NCBI GenBank assembly: GCA_035939775.1
Contig: DASZFO010000264.1
Span: forward strand, 1 to 47,163
Origin: Pirellulales bacterium
Lineage (GTDB): Bacteria; Planctomycetota; Planctomycetia; Pirellulales; DATAWG01
DNA: 47,163 nucleotides
Reading direction: 5' to 3'
The notes beneath the pieces were generated by a model. That model saw only the letters and a program-made list of their open reading frames with translations. It searched no databases and was not told where the DNA came from. Positions 34,474-43,364 of the stretch are shown one piece after another. Position 1 is the stretch's first letter. Every line of letters begins with the position of its first letter. A program made the translations under genes and the position numbers.

Positions 34474-35526
34474 ATGAGCAAATGGATTCACGATCTACTC
34501 GGCGCGGAGGCCGATGGGCTGCTTGGGCATCGCTGCCAGACGATTCCGCGCGAACGATTGCACTTGCCGGGGCCCGATTCGATCGACCGCTGTTTTGTGC
34601 CGAGCGATCGCGGCCCGCGCGTGCTCGGGAGCTTGGCTCGGCTCTTGGACCATGGCCGGCTCGGCGGTACGGGCTATGTCTCGATCCTGCCGGTCGATCA
34701 AGGGATCGAGCATTCAGCCGGAGCGTCGTTCGCGCCAAATCCCGACTATTTCGATCCGGAGAATATCGTGCGGCTCGCCGTCGATGGGGGCTGCAACGGC
34801 GTGGCCTCGACGTTCGGCGTGCTCGGGGCCGTCGCCCGCAAGTATGCCCACAAGATTCCATTTATCGTGAAGATGAATCACAACGAGCTGCTCACCTACC
34901 CGAACAAGTTCGACCAAATCCGCTTTGGCACGGTTGAGCGGGCCTGGGACATGGGGGCGGTGGCGCTGGGCGCGACGATCTACTTCGGTTCGCCGGAGTC
35001 GGATCGACAGATTATGGAAGTCTCCGAATGGTTCGCTCGGGCGCATGAATTGGGAATGGCCACGATCCTCTGGTGCTACCTGCGGAACAACGCCTTCAAG
35101 GCCGACAAGGATTACGATCTCGCGGCCGACTTGACCGGCCAGGCAAATCACCTGGGAGTGACGATCCAGGCCGACATCATCAAGCAGAAGCTGCCGGAGA
35201 ACAACGGCGGATTCACCGCGCTCAAGTTCGGCAAAACCTCGCCGCTGGTTTATGAGAAACTCTCTTCCCCGCACCCGATCGATCTTTGTCGATACCAGGT
35301 GGCCAACTGCTACATGGGGCGCGTTGGGCTGATCAATTCGGGCGGGGCATCCGCCGGAGCGGCCGACCTGGCTCAGGCCGTGCGCACGGCGATCATCAAC
35401 AAGCGGGCCGGCGGCATGGGTCTGATCAGCGGCCGCAAGGCCTTCCAGCGACCGATGTCCGACGGCGTCGCGCTGTTGCAAAAGATTCAGGATGTGTACC
35501 TCGATCCGGCAGTGACGATCGCTTGA
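34474..35526 (+). CDS. fbaB: Class I fructose-bisphosphate aldolase, DhnA/FbaB type
   Basis: The 350-residue protein has the DhnA-type TIM-barrel features. [19 protein letters not shown] lies near the N-terminus, followed by [45 protein letters not shown], and [15 protein letters not shown] near the end. Aldolases of this class form a Schiff base with Lys and cleave fructose-1,6-bisphosphate. ATG 34474 ([10 protein letters not shown]) is chosen; upstream frame opens but crosses the repeat element. No close partner of glycolysis is present. It precedes the exported TIM-barrel gene by 98 bases. Confidence 0.9.
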   Translation: MSKWIHDLLGAEADGLLGHRCQTIPRERLHLPGPDSIDRCFVPSDRGPRVLGSLARLLDHGRLGGTGYVSILPVDQGIEHSAGASFAPNPDYFDPENIVRLAVDGGCNGVASTFGVLGAVARKYAHKIPFIVKMNHNELLTYPNKFDQIRFGTVERAWDMGAVALGATIYFGSPESDRQIMEVSEWFARAHELGMATILWCYLRNNAFKADKDYDLAADLTGQANHLGVTIQADIIKQKLPENNGGFTALKFGKTSPLVYEKLSSPHPIDLCRYQVANCYMGRVGLINSGGASAGAADLAQAVRTAIINKRAGGMGLISGRKAFQRPMSDGVALLQKIQDVYLDPAVTIA

Positions 35527-35554
35527 GGGATCGGCAAGTGACAAGGTGAAGGGG

Positions 35555-35597
35555 TGACAAGGTGAACGCGCAAGCGGACGATACGGTCACCTTGTCA
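35555..35597. repeat. Short inverted repeat upstream of the TIM-barrel gene
   Basis: TGACAAGGTGA (35555-35565) and TCACCTTGTCA (35587-35597) form a perfect 11-bp dyad. A second direct copy of the left arm, gtgacaaggtga, lies at 35538-35549. It is in the untranslated region before the next gene. Confidence 0.6.
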
Positions 35598-35624
35598 TCT
35601 TTTCACCATTACCGAGACAACTTC

Positions 35625-36557
35625 ATGCCTCATCGCAAATCTTCGACTGCACGGGCACTCAGCGCCGCACTTTCTCGCCGCGCGCTCTTGGCCGGCGCCG
35701 CCGGATTGACGGCCGCGGCAAGCGGGCTGACGGGCGTCGGCTCGGCCCTGGCCGCCACCGCCGCGGACGCCGATTTCAAGATAGCCAACGGCCGTATCAA
35801 CCAGTCGGTCATCCATTGGTGCTTCAAGCCGATGCCGGTCGAGACGCTCGCCGCCGGTGCGGCACGGCTCGGGCTGAAATCGCTGGAATTGGTCCCGCCC
35901 GCCGATTGGCCGACGCTCAAGAAGCTCGGCCTGACCTGCGCGATCAGCCCCGGCCACGGTTTCGTCAAAGGGTTCGCCCACAAGGAAGAGCACGACGAAT
36001 GCGTGGCCATTTTGCGCAAGAGCATCGACGCCACGAGCGACGCCGGATTCCCCAGCGTCATCACGTTCTCCGGCATGCGCCGCGGCATCTCAGACGACGA
36101 GGGCCTGGCCAACATGGTCGCGGGCCTCAAGAAAATTGTCGGCTACGCGGAAGCAAGGAACGTGACGCTCTGCCTCGAAATGCTCAACTCGCGCGTGAAC
36201 ATCGAGATGAAAGGGCACCCCGATTACTTCTGCGACAAGATCGAAATGGCCGTCGAAGTCTGCAAGCGGATCGGCAGCCCACGGATGAAGGTGTTGTTCG
36301 ACATTTATCACGTGCAGATCATGGAAGGGGACATCATCGCCCGGATCAAGCAGTATCACGAATTCATCGGCCACTATCACACCGCCGGCGTGCCGGGGCG
36401 AAACGAGTTGGACGAATCGCAAGAACTCTTCTACCCGCCGATCATGCGGGCGATCGTCGAGACCGGCTATCAAGGCTACGTCGGGCAGGAATTCATTCCG
36501 AAGAAGCCGGATGCGCTGGCCTCGCTCGCGCAGGCGGCGCGGCTATGCGACGTTTGA
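35625..36557 (+). CDS. Exported xylose-isomerase-like TIM-barrel protein, hydroxypyruvate-isomerase-like
   Basis: The 310-residue protein has an N-terminal twin-arginine-type signal (SRRALLAGAAGLTAAASG) ending near ALA, then a sugar-isomerase TIM barrel (SLELVPPADWPTL, LCLEMLN, LFDIYHVQIMEGD, HYHTAGVPG, YVGQEFIPKK). Glu and His/Asp that could hold a metal are present. The nearest functional names are hydroxypyruvate isomerase and related sugar epimerases, although those are usually cytoplasmic. Export suggests a different or periplasmic substrate. The ATG that gives MPHRKSS is used. Confidence 0.85.
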   Translation: MPHRKSSTARALSAALSRRALLAGAAGLTAAASGLTGVGSALAATAADADFKIANGRINQSVIHWCFKPMPVETLAAGAARLGLKSLELVPPADWPTLKKLGLTCAISPGHGFVKGFAHKEEHDECVAILRKSIDATSDAGFPSVITFSGMRRGISDDEGLANMVAGLKKIVGYAEARNVTLCLEMLNSRVNIEMKGHPDYFCDKIEMAVEVCKRIGSPRMKVLFDIYHVQIMEGDIIARIKQYHEFIGHYHTAGVPGRNELDESQELFYPPIMRAIVETGYQGYVGQEFIPKKPDALASLAQAARLCDV

Positions 36558-36681
36558 CTTCCACGATTGCAGTCGGAAGTAATCGTCGTCTGCGCACGTT
36601 GCCGCGACCTACTTAGCCAACGCCCTTCGCGGCGCTCCGCGAGTCGAGAACAATCGGCGACTGCTCGCGTCGTCGCGTCGA

Positions 36682-38142
36682 TTACAGTTTTGTTGCAGCG
36701 CCGGCACGCAAAGCGTGCCCTGCTTCCGGCTTATCGGCCGCTTCGTGACGGTCGTCGATGATTTCTTCGTCGGCCGATTGGATGGCGCCGATGAGCGCCA
36801 GGCGGCCGAGCAGGCGAAAGTAAATCAACAGCCCGCCGACAATCACCACTGCAGCGGGGGCAACGCTCCAAGCCGGGCCGAGCAGCCCGAGGGTCCAGAC
36901 AATTCCGAAGATCGCCCCGACGAGCGCGATCGTTTCGACATAGAAAACTCCCCAAGCCGACTTCGACGTGATCAGCGTTCGCCACACCGGGACCGAGACG
37001 GGATCGAGCGGCGAACCTTCCGCCATCATCGACAACAGCACGAGCGGAAAAAAGATCGCTCCGCTGAGCGGCGCCGCCAGCCAACCGAATTCCGTCGCGG
37101 CGCTTAGCGCCCCGCCGATCATGCCGCCGGGCATGGCCGATAGAATGAAGGCGCAGATGATCATAAAGCAGCAGCGAAAGTTCATGAATACGCTGTCCGG
37201 CCAATTATGAATCTCGTCGAGCCCCTCGGAGGTGTCGTCGACCACGGCCAACAGGTTTCCAGAGAATCCCACGCAAAACGTGCTGAAGGCGAACAACGCG
37301 GCCAACGTACACAAGATGGCGCCCATCGAAGCAAGTGCCCCAGTCACCGTCCGGCCGTTGGACCGCAGCAGCGAGATGTCGAGGTAGAAAAGAGCGAACG
37401 CCAGCGCCAACCAGATCGAATACCCGCACCACCGCAACCACACGGTCGAATGGCACGGAAAGCTGAACACGCCGGCCGCCAACGGCCAGCGGGGCAAAGG
37501 CGGCAGCTCGCGGCGGGCAGCTTCCCGCCGCGCCACTTCGAGAATGTCCTCGTTGTGCAGCGGAACGTACTCCACTGGCGGCCGCTCGCACGGCGCCTCG
37601 AACTGCACCTCTACTCCGTCGTCCTCGCTCCACAGCTTTCTTGGTTTCGGCGCAGCCGGCGCGGGAGGCACGACGACCTTGCGGCGGCAGTCCGGGCAGG
37701 TCAGCATTTGTCCGACTTGGTCCTCCGTCGCCGTCATCCGCGTGTGACAGAGCGGGCATATGACCGGAAAGTATCTCTTGAAAGCAGGCGAATCGGCGGC
37801 AGGCTGATCGACGCCGGGAAGGACTTTGTAATCATCGGTGTCGAAAGTGCCGTCGGGAACGGGGTGCCCTCTGGGCCCTGTGGCGTTCGGCGGAGAGGAG
37901 GAAACGACCTTGGGCGCTTCGGCGTTAAGAGCGTTCGCAGCCGCGCTCGGCGCCGGCAGCAGGGGATCGAGAACTGGCGGGGAGGACGGCTGGTTGAGAT
38001 CGACGGGTCCGCCGCATTTTGGGCAGGGATAGACCTTTCCCGGCTGGCCCTGCCGGATTTTCAGCCGCGCTCCACAGGCCTTGCAGACCACTTGCACGTC
38101 GTTGGGTTCGTCGGCCGCCACTCTAATCCGCTCCATCGCCAT
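36682..38142 (-). CDS. Zinc-ribbon membrane protein, paralog A
   Basis: The 486-residue protein has two N-terminal zinc ribbons: Cys20, 23, 40, 43 (VCKACG/CPKCG) and Cys129, 132, 149, 152 (CPLC/CPDC). They are joined by a linker that includes a repeat-derived [11 protein letters not shown]. Residues about 230-480 have several hydrophobic helices. The C-terminal part ends in a polar tail. It is a full paralog of the protein at 38231, with 88 bases between them on the same strand. The likely job is unknown; the zinc ribbons may bind protein or nucleic acid on the cytoplasmic side. Confidence 0.82.
   Translation of the reverse strand: MAMERIRVAADEPNDVQVVCKACGARLKIRQGQPGKVYPCPKCGGPVDLNQPSSPPVLDPLLPAPSAAANALNAEAPKVVSSSPPNATGPRGHPVPDGTFDTDDYKVLPGVDQPAADSPAFKRYFPVICPLCHTRMTATEDQVGQMLTCPDCRRKVVVPPAPAAPKPRKLWSEDDGVEVQFEAPCERPPVEYVPLHNEDILEVARREAARRELPPLPRWPLAAGVFSFPCHSTVWLRWCGYSIWLALAFALFYLDISLLRSNGRTVTGALASMGAILCTLAALFAFSTFCVGFSGNLLAVVDDTSEGLDEIHNWPDSVFMNFRCCFMIICAFILSAMPGGMIGGALSAATEFGWLAAPLSGAIFFPLVLLSMMAEGSPLDPVSVPVWRTLITSKSAWGVFYVETIALVGAIFGIVWTLGLLGPAWSVAPAAVVIVGGLLIYFRLLGRLALIGAIQSADEEIIDDRHEAADKPEAGHALRAGAATKL
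37852..37889. repeat. R1 repeat copy in paralog A
   Basis: The 38-bp element GTCGGGAACGGGGTGCC... differs from the copy in paralog B by a few bases. It is read on the minus strand as [11 protein letters not shown]. Its place in the protein is the same as in paralog B, so it could have been inherited by the duplication. Confidence 0.75.
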
Positions 38143-38230
38143 CGAAAGAAACGCGATCGATCAATGCCGCCCATCCGCATTATCCCTCAATCGTAGCGAG
38201 CGCGGCAAGCGATTTATGACGAAACGTAGG

Positions 38231-39685
38231 TCAATGTTTCGCGGCTTTCATGGCGCGCTTTGCGAGCGCTTCTTCGATGTCGTCGTCCTCTTCGACGTTT
38301 TCATCCGCGTCGGCGTGGGCGCCGGCATCCGATTCCTCCGCCAGTCGCTCGCTGCAAATCCATCCCAGCCGGCCGAGAAGGCGAAAATAGATGAACAGTC
38401 CACCTACGACCACCGAGGCGCCCAGGGTGAGCCAGACCATTGAGCCATTTTTCCAAGCATACCAGGCAGTAACGCCGGTGAGCGCCCAAAGTAAGGCGGA
38501 TTCCGAGTACATCCCAATCCAGGCCAAGCGAGCCTTTCGCATGCTCCGACACACCGGCAGCGAGACCGGCGCAAACACGGAATCGACCTCCAACATCGAA
38601 AGCAACAGGATCGGAAACAAAATAACCGAGCCGATCGGAATCGCGATCCAGCTCATCACGAAGAAGCCGCCGAGCGCCGCGTCAATGGCGACACCGGGCA
38701 GCAGAGACAGCAGCCCAGCGTTTAATACGAAGATCGGGTCGCGAATGCTGTTGTACAGCCAGACGGAATGCGGCCAATTCTCGACTCGGTCAACCCCTTC
38801 CGACGTGTCTTCGAGCACCGCCAGCAACGGACTCGACATGACGATCCACCAAACGCCTCCCGAGACGAACAAGAGCAGGGAGACGAAAACCGCGCCCATC
38901 CAACTGCCAAGAGATCGCTCCGCCATCATGGCGATGTAGCCTTGCAAGAGCGCGAGCACGATCGCCAACCACAGGGAAAGGCCCAGCCAGCGAACGCACA
39001 CGTTGGAATAGCAAGGAAAGCTGAATACGCCGGTCACCAGCGGCCAGCGCGGCAACGGGGGCGGCTCGCGGCGGGCGGCTTCCGCTCGCGCCACTTCCAG
39101 AATCTCTGGATTGTGGACCGGTCCTATTTTCACCCGCGGCGGTTCGCAGGCAGGCTGATACTGCACCTCGATTCCGTCGTCTTCGCTCCAAAGACGTCTC
39201 GGCTTCGGCGGCGGCGGAGCAGGCGGCACGACGACCGAGCGGCGACAGTCGGGGCATTTCAGCATTTGCCCCACCTGGTCTTCCGTGGTCGTCATCCGCG
39301 TGTGGCAGGTCGGGCAAACGACTGCGAAGTATTTCTTGCGAGCCGGAGGATCGGGAAGTGGTTTGTCCGCGCCTGGAAGAATGTTGCGCTCTCCAGCGTC
39401 GAGAGCGCTGTAGGGAACGGGGTGCCCTTTGGGCCCCGCGGCGTTCCGTGGAGCGGAGGGGATCCGCCGCGGCGGATCGGCGTTAAGAGCGCTCGCAGCC
39501 GCGCTCGGTGCAATCGGCGTCCACAAGTGATCGAGCACCGGCGGAGCGGTCGGCTGATCGAGATCGACGGGGCCGCCGCACTTCGGGCACGGATAGACTT
39601 TTCCCGACGGACCCTGGCGGATTCTCAGCCGCGCTCCGCAGGCTTTGCAGACCACAGGCACGTCGGTGGATTCGTAAGCAGTCAT
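38231..39685 (-). CDS. Zinc-ribbon membrane protein, paralog B
   Basis: The 484-residue protein has the same plan as paralog A: Cys13, 16, 33, 36 and Cys124, 127, 144, 147 form two zinc ribbons, followed by about five or six membrane helices. ATG 39685 (MTAYESTDVP) is chosen, since the extended upstream frame has no conserved sequence. The linker between ribbons has the repeat-derived NAAGPKGHPVPY (residues 81-92). It precedes paralog A in the same direction and is probably co-transcribed. The C-terminal tail is acidic (DADENVEEDDDIEEA). I do not know a function. Confidence 0.82.
   Translation of the reverse strand: MTAYESTDVPVVCKACGARLRIRQGPSGKVYPCPKCGGPVDLDQPTAPPVLDHLWTPIAPSAAASALNADPPRRIPSAPRNAAGPKGHPVPYSALDAGERNILPGADKPLPDPPARKKYFAVVCPTCHTRMTTTEDQVGQMLKCPDCRRSVVVPPAPPPPKPRRLWSEDDGIEVQYQPACEPPRVKIGPVHNPEILEVARAEAARREPPPLPRWPLVTGVFSFPCYSNVCVRWLGLSLWLAIVLALLQGYIAMMAERSLGSWMGAVFVSLLLFVSGGVWWIVMSSPLLAVLEDTSEGVDRVENWPHSVWLYNSIRDPIFVLNAGLLSLLPGVAIDAALGGFFVMSWIAIPIGSVILFPILLLSMLEVDSVFAPVSLPVCRSMRKARLAWIGMYSESALLWALTGVTAWYAWKNGSMVWLTLGASVVVGGLFIYFRLLGRLGWICSERLAEESDAGAHADADENVEEDDDIEEALAKRAMKAAKH
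39410..39447. repeat. R1 repeat copy in paralog B
   Basis: The 38-bp element starts GTAGGGAACGGGGTGCC and ends GCGGCGTTCC. It is the reverse complement, with one mismatch, of 576-613 in copA. Next to it GCGCTCTC and GAGAGCGC (39387-39409) form another dyad. It is read in frame as NAAGPKGHPVPY. Confidence 0.85.
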
Positions 39686-40136
39686 TCGTCGCGCAACGCG
39701 GCAACTGAATAGTTTGCAGACGGTAGGGCACGCTCTGAATGCCGAGCGGCGAGGCAACGAATCAAAGGCCCATCCGGCACGCACAGCGGCGCCCCACCTC
39801 GGCGGCTTCACTCATTATCTCCCACTCCGATCGACCGCGGCAAGCGAAGTCTGCGCCGCTCAGCCGGAGTTCGTTACCAGGCAACTGCGATTGCGGGTCA
39901 CCGTATAAAACCTCGGTCAATTCCAGTCGATTTCCTTGCCAACGAGCGCACGGCAATTTACGATGGGGCATCGAGAATCCCCGACTCGCGACGCCTCGGC
40001 AGAGCAGCAATCGCCGCTCTTACGGGCGGATGTTTGAATCATAGTATGGCTTCCTTCGAGCGTTGAATCGGCGATCGATTCGCCTTGGCATCGCTAATGA
40101 ACAATTCTTGAACCACCGCACCGTGAGGAGCGCCTA
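39686..40136. other. 451-base gap upstream of the PEP-CTERM gene
   Basis: No gene is supported. The part from about 40090 (cgctaatgaacaa) to the start of the PEP-CTERM gene is repeated, with changes, before the truncated copy at 41130. I see no clear promoter or structured RNA. Confidence 0.4.
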
Positions 40137-40991
40137 ATGAATCAATGCCGTTTCCGCCGCCCGCTGATCGCACTCTTTGCTCTTGGCATGGCAAGTTCTC
40201 CATGCATTTCAGTCGCGGGGTTAATTCAGCACCCCTTCAACTCGAACACCGCCACCAAGATAGCCTCATTTTCGATTTCTGGCTCCGTTTCAATTAACAA
40301 CGACGGCGCACCGCTCGGATCGCGCGTCTATTTTGGGAAACTTGATCTGAACAACAACGACATGCTCGTTTATGCAAACGACAAGGCGACAGCGCTCTCG
40401 AATCTGGCCAATATTACTGACATGGTGCGAGCCGGATACGGGCCGAACCACGATTGGACCGGCAATGGGATCACGAGCGGCGTCGCCCAGCTCGATCATT
40501 CTGAGGGCTACGGCATCACCGCACTCGGCGTAATCTTGAATGACGATGGGTCCGGCAATCCGATTTGGGGAGGCGCGGGTTCCGACATGGGCTCGTTCGA
40601 TGGCTACACGTCCCTTCCCGCCTTTCTGGGCGGCAGAGACTTCTCAATTTTCGACGTCATTGTCAAATACACGTTCTTGGGCGACACGTTGCTTACCGGC
40701 AACGTGACGGGCGGCGATTTGGGCACTGTCGCGGCCAACTATGGAACTGGCAAGGGCTGGATCAACGGCGAGTTCAACTACACCGGCGGCGTGGTCAACA
40801 ATCTCGACGTCTACGAGGTCAATCACAGCCTGTTGCGGGAATCACAATACCCGCTCGTCACACCAGTGACACCTGACCCACCCCCTCCCACGCCCGAGCC
40901 CTCGACGTTTGTGCTCGCCGTACTCGGTTTGCTCGGTCTCCCTGTCTTTTCGATTCGGCGGCGCCGTTGGAACCTCGGCGGCGTCTGCTAA
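40137..40991 (+). CDS. PEP-CTERM sorted exported protein
   Basis: The 284-residue protein has a signal peptide (RRPLIALFALGMASSPCISVAG) and a C-terminal sorting signal: TPEPSTFVLAVLGLLGL, then RRRRW. Between them a beta-rich, Asn/Gly-rich domain contains GDTLLTGNVTGGDLGTVAANYG, which resembles a dockerin-like calcium loop. The ATG has gaggag 9 bases upstream. An exosortase would be needed for processing and is not in the window. A truncated copy of its 5' end lies at 41130. Confidence 0.85.
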   Translation: MNQCRFRRPLIALFALGMASSPCISVAGLIQHPFNSNTATKIASFSISGSVSINNDGAPLGSRVYFGKLDLNNNDMLVYANDKATALSNLANITDMVRAGYGPNHDWTGNGITSGVAQLDHSEGYGITALGVILNDDGSGNPIWGGAGSDMGSFDGYTSLPAFLGGRDFSIFDVIVKYTFLGDTLLTGNVTGGDLGTVAANYGTGKGWINGEFNYTGGVVNNLDVYEVNHSLLRESQYPLVTPVTPDPPPPTPEPSTFVLAVLGLLGLPVFSIRRRRWNLGGVC

Positions 40992-41129
40992 TCCGCTGGC
41001 AATTGTTGCCGCTGCTCACGCGCCGGCCACGACGGTTGAAAGAATAGTTCCTATCGCTCAAATGCAGCCGACTTCAATTCGAATCGCTAATGAACAACCC
41101 TTGAATCGCTTTATCCTGTGGAGGGACTA

Positions 41130-41279
41130 ATGAATTCATGCTCTTTGCGCCGCCCGCTCATCGCATTAGTTTTTCTTGGTGTGGCTCTTTCTACCGGCAC
41201 CTTGTCCGCGACCCTAATCCCCGCGCCGAGCGACTCGAATGGCTCGGTGCCTCCTAAATTCAGTTCGAGCGAAGCGTAA
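41130..41279 (+). pseudogene. Truncated copy of the PEP-CTERM gene
   Basis: This 49-codon frame keeps the signal-peptide part of the gene at 40137: MNSCSLRRPLIALVFLGVAL matches MNQCRFRRPLIALFALGMAS. The leader (cgctaatgaacaa...gtggaggg) also resembles that of the intact gene. After about 37 codons the similarity ends and a stop follows, so the body and the PEP-CTERM anchor are missing. It looks like a decayed tandem copy. A secreted short peptide cannot be excluded. Confidence 0.7.
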
Positions 41280-41362
41280 AGTGAGCGACGTCGCGGGAGG
41301 CTCGCACGCTCCGGCTTGAGCGAGCCGAAAGGCGTGAAGGATTGAGAGTCTGACGAAATAAA

Positions 41363-41408
41363 AAGCGCGAAGAGCTTGAAGTGATTATCCACTTGGCTCT
41401 TCGCGCTT
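41363..41408. terminator. Bidirectional terminator-like hairpin
   Basis: AAGCGCGAAGAGC (41363-41375) and GCTCTTCGCGCTT (41396-41408) form a perfect 13-bp stem, with an inner aagtg/cactt pairing. It lies between the truncated plus-strand copy and the 3' end of the minus-strand transporter gene, and could end both transcripts. Confidence 0.75.
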
Positions 41409-41440
41409 CGCTTACGGACGCTAAGTTTCGCAGTTCGTAC

Positions 41441-42805
41441 TTACTGCGCCGTGGCGACTAATTCTTCCTCTTCGCCGAGTTCTTCGGCTTCGATGTCATC
41501 GATGCTCTCGTCGACTGGCAATGCGATAGCAGGCCAGCCGCCGTTGGTCCCCGCGAAGATCGGCATCGTCACCTGTCTCGACCGCCGCTCGGAGAGCACT
41601 AAGACTCCCAACGCGACCGCGGCTAGCGCGGCAAGCGGAGCAACCTGGAGATAGACCGAACCAGCCGCCGTCTTGATCACCCCGCTCAGCAATGGCAGGA
41701 AGAACCCGCCCACGCCGCCGAGCGCCCCGACGATGCCGCCGACCGCGCCGACATTGGTCGGATAATGCTCGGGGATGTATTTGAACGTCCCTGCCATGCC
41801 GATCCCCATCGCGACGGCCGCGACGAAGACGCTCAAGACTGTAGCCCAAAGCGGCAGGCCCACGATTACGAGCGCCAGCCCGATCGCAGTCACCACGAGC
41901 GACGTCCGCGTGACGATGCCGGGGCCCAGCCGATCCGCGAGCCAACCGCCGGGGATTCGGCTGAGACTGGCTGTGAAAGTGAACGTCGTGGCCAATAGGC
42001 CGGCGGTGGTCGCCGCCAGGCCGTATCCGTCGATGTAGATATCGGAGAGAGTCAAGGTCGCGGCGACGAACACGCCGAATGTGGCCATATAGTATAGACC
42101 GAATTTCCAGGCCCGGAGATCCTTCAGCGGCGCGAGCAGTCCCGCCAGGGTCGGCGCGGCGCCTTTGCGAGGGGCGTTGCGCATCACAAGCCAATAGGCA
42201 ATCGCGGCAATCACGAGAACGCCGGCGTAAGTCTGCAAGGCAGTTCGCCAGCCGACCGCGACCAGCAACAGCGGCATGCCGAATGTGGTGATTGCGGTGC
42301 CCACGTTACCCGCTCCGAAGATCCCTAAGGCGAACCCTTGCTTTTCCTTGGCCGTCCACGACGAAGTGGACTGCGCCCCCACGATGAACGTGGTGCCGAC
42401 CAGTCCGACGACCAAGCCGCCGATGATGATTGCCGTGAGCGTGGCGGCAAAGCTGAGAGCCAGCGTGGCGCCTGCCCCGATCAGCATGATTAGCGGAAAC
42501 ATCAAGCGTGCGCCAAGGCGGTCGGTCAGAATCCCGACCGGAATTCGGCACGTCGAACCAATCAATATCGGAATCGCCTTGATCAGGTTCGCCAACGTCG
42601 GCGAGATTCTCAATTCGGCGCAAATCGTGCGGACCGACGGTCCGAACATCACCCACACGGCAAAGCAGAGCGCGAAGGCGATCGTATTCGCCGCCACGAC
42701 GCCGGCGCGAATCGCCGGGGCCGAATGCGGGCTTTTCGCGGTGCCTCCGCGGGCCGCTCGTTCATTGCGGTAAGGGTCCGACAACATGGGAATCGTCTGG
42801 CTCAT
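41441..42805 (-). CDS. narK: NarK-type nitrate/nitrite transporter (MFS)
   Basis: The 454-residue protein has twelve hydrophobic helices. The nitrate signature regions of the NNP family are present: GTTFIVGAQSTSSWTAKEKQG followed by FALGIFGAGNVGTAITTFG, and a second Gly-rich part in the C-terminal half (AAVAMGIGMAGTFKYIPEHYP). NarK proteins move nitrate in and/or nitrite out. The start has agagg 9-13 bases upstream. It follows the last chemotaxis gene by 42 bases on the same strand, with no terminator seen, so it may be read through from the che operon. No nitrate reductase gene is in the window. Confidence 0.9.
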   Translation of the reverse strand: MSQTIPMLSDPYRNERAARGGTAKSPHSAPAIRAGVVAANTIAFALCFAVWVMFGPSVRTICAELRISPTLANLIKAIPILIGSTCRIPVGILTDRLGARLMFPLIMLIGAGATLALSFAATLTAIIIGGLVVGLVGTTFIVGAQSTSSWTAKEKQGFALGIFGAGNVGTAITTFGMPLLLVAVGWRTALQTYAGVLVIAAIAYWLVMRNAPRKGAAPTLAGLLAPLKDLRAWKFGLYYMATFGVFVAATLTLSDIYIDGYGLAATTAGLLATTFTFTASLSRIPGGWLADRLGPGIVTRTSLVVTAIGLALVIVGLPLWATVLSVFVAAVAMGIGMAGTFKYIPEHYPTNVGAVGGIVGALGGVGGFFLPLLSGVIKTAAGSVYLQVAPLAALAAVALGVLVLSERRSRQVTMPIFAGTNGGWPAIALPVDESIDDIEAEELGEEEELVATAQ

Positions 42806-42847
42806 ACGACTTGCCTCTTTGAGAAAGGAATTGGGGATTGAGCGACT

Positions 42848-43321
42848 TCAGCAGTGGCATGGCGCCTCAGACTCGACGAGGCCGACTTCCAACGTCAGCG
42901 AGCCCCATTCCGACTCGAATGGGACGCAGATCGGCGGGATTTTCGACGGGAACTGCACGCTGAACTTCCCGGTAATGACGGTCGGGATCGTGAGCGACAT
43001 GTTGAATTGCTCTAGTTGCGCCTTTGCGCCGCCGGCGACCATGTTGGCCAGTTCGCCCACGGCGTCGCGCACTTCGGCATTGATCTCTAGCGGGCGCTCT
43101 CCCAGCATGGCCTCCGCCGCTGAGAGTGCCGCCTGGCGATTCAGGCTCAGCACCACCGTGCCCGCCGCCTTGCCCGAAAGGCCGATGATCCCGCTGATCT
43201 CATGCTCGGGACAATGATGATCCTTGAGATAGATCTTGCCACGGGTCAATTCGCTATTGAGCATCGTCGAGAAGACCTTGGTGATCGACGAAATGAACGG
43301 ATTGATGTATTCGACTTTCAT
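42848..43321 (-). CDS. cheX: CheX-family CheY phosphatase (copy 1)
   Basis: The 157-residue protein has the CheX/CheC fold signature: GIIGLSGKAAGTVVLSLNRQAAL, then GELANMVAGGAK, with the ELAN (ExxN) motif used to dephosphorylate CheY-P. There is one such motif, as in CheX. It ends in APCHC. It is the last chemotaxis gene in the direction of transcription. The cheY just upstream (43365) is its likely substrate. A second, distinct copy lies at 43827. Confidence 0.88.
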   Translation of the reverse strand: MKVEYINPFISSITKVFSTMLNSELTRGKIYLKDHHCPEHEISGIIGLSGKAAGTVVLSLNRQAALSAAEAMLGERPLEINAEVRDAVGELANMVAGGAKAQLEQFNMSLTIPTVITGKFSVQFPSKIPPICVPFESEWGSLTLEVGLVESEAPCHC

Positions 43322-43364
43322 AGGAATCGACTTTCGTGTGCGAAAGAATTGGCCCCGCGGATCA

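Noticed and set aside
39686-40136. Riboswitch upstream of the PEP-CTERM gene
   Set aside because: Stem-loop fragments exist but I could not match any known riboswitch core.
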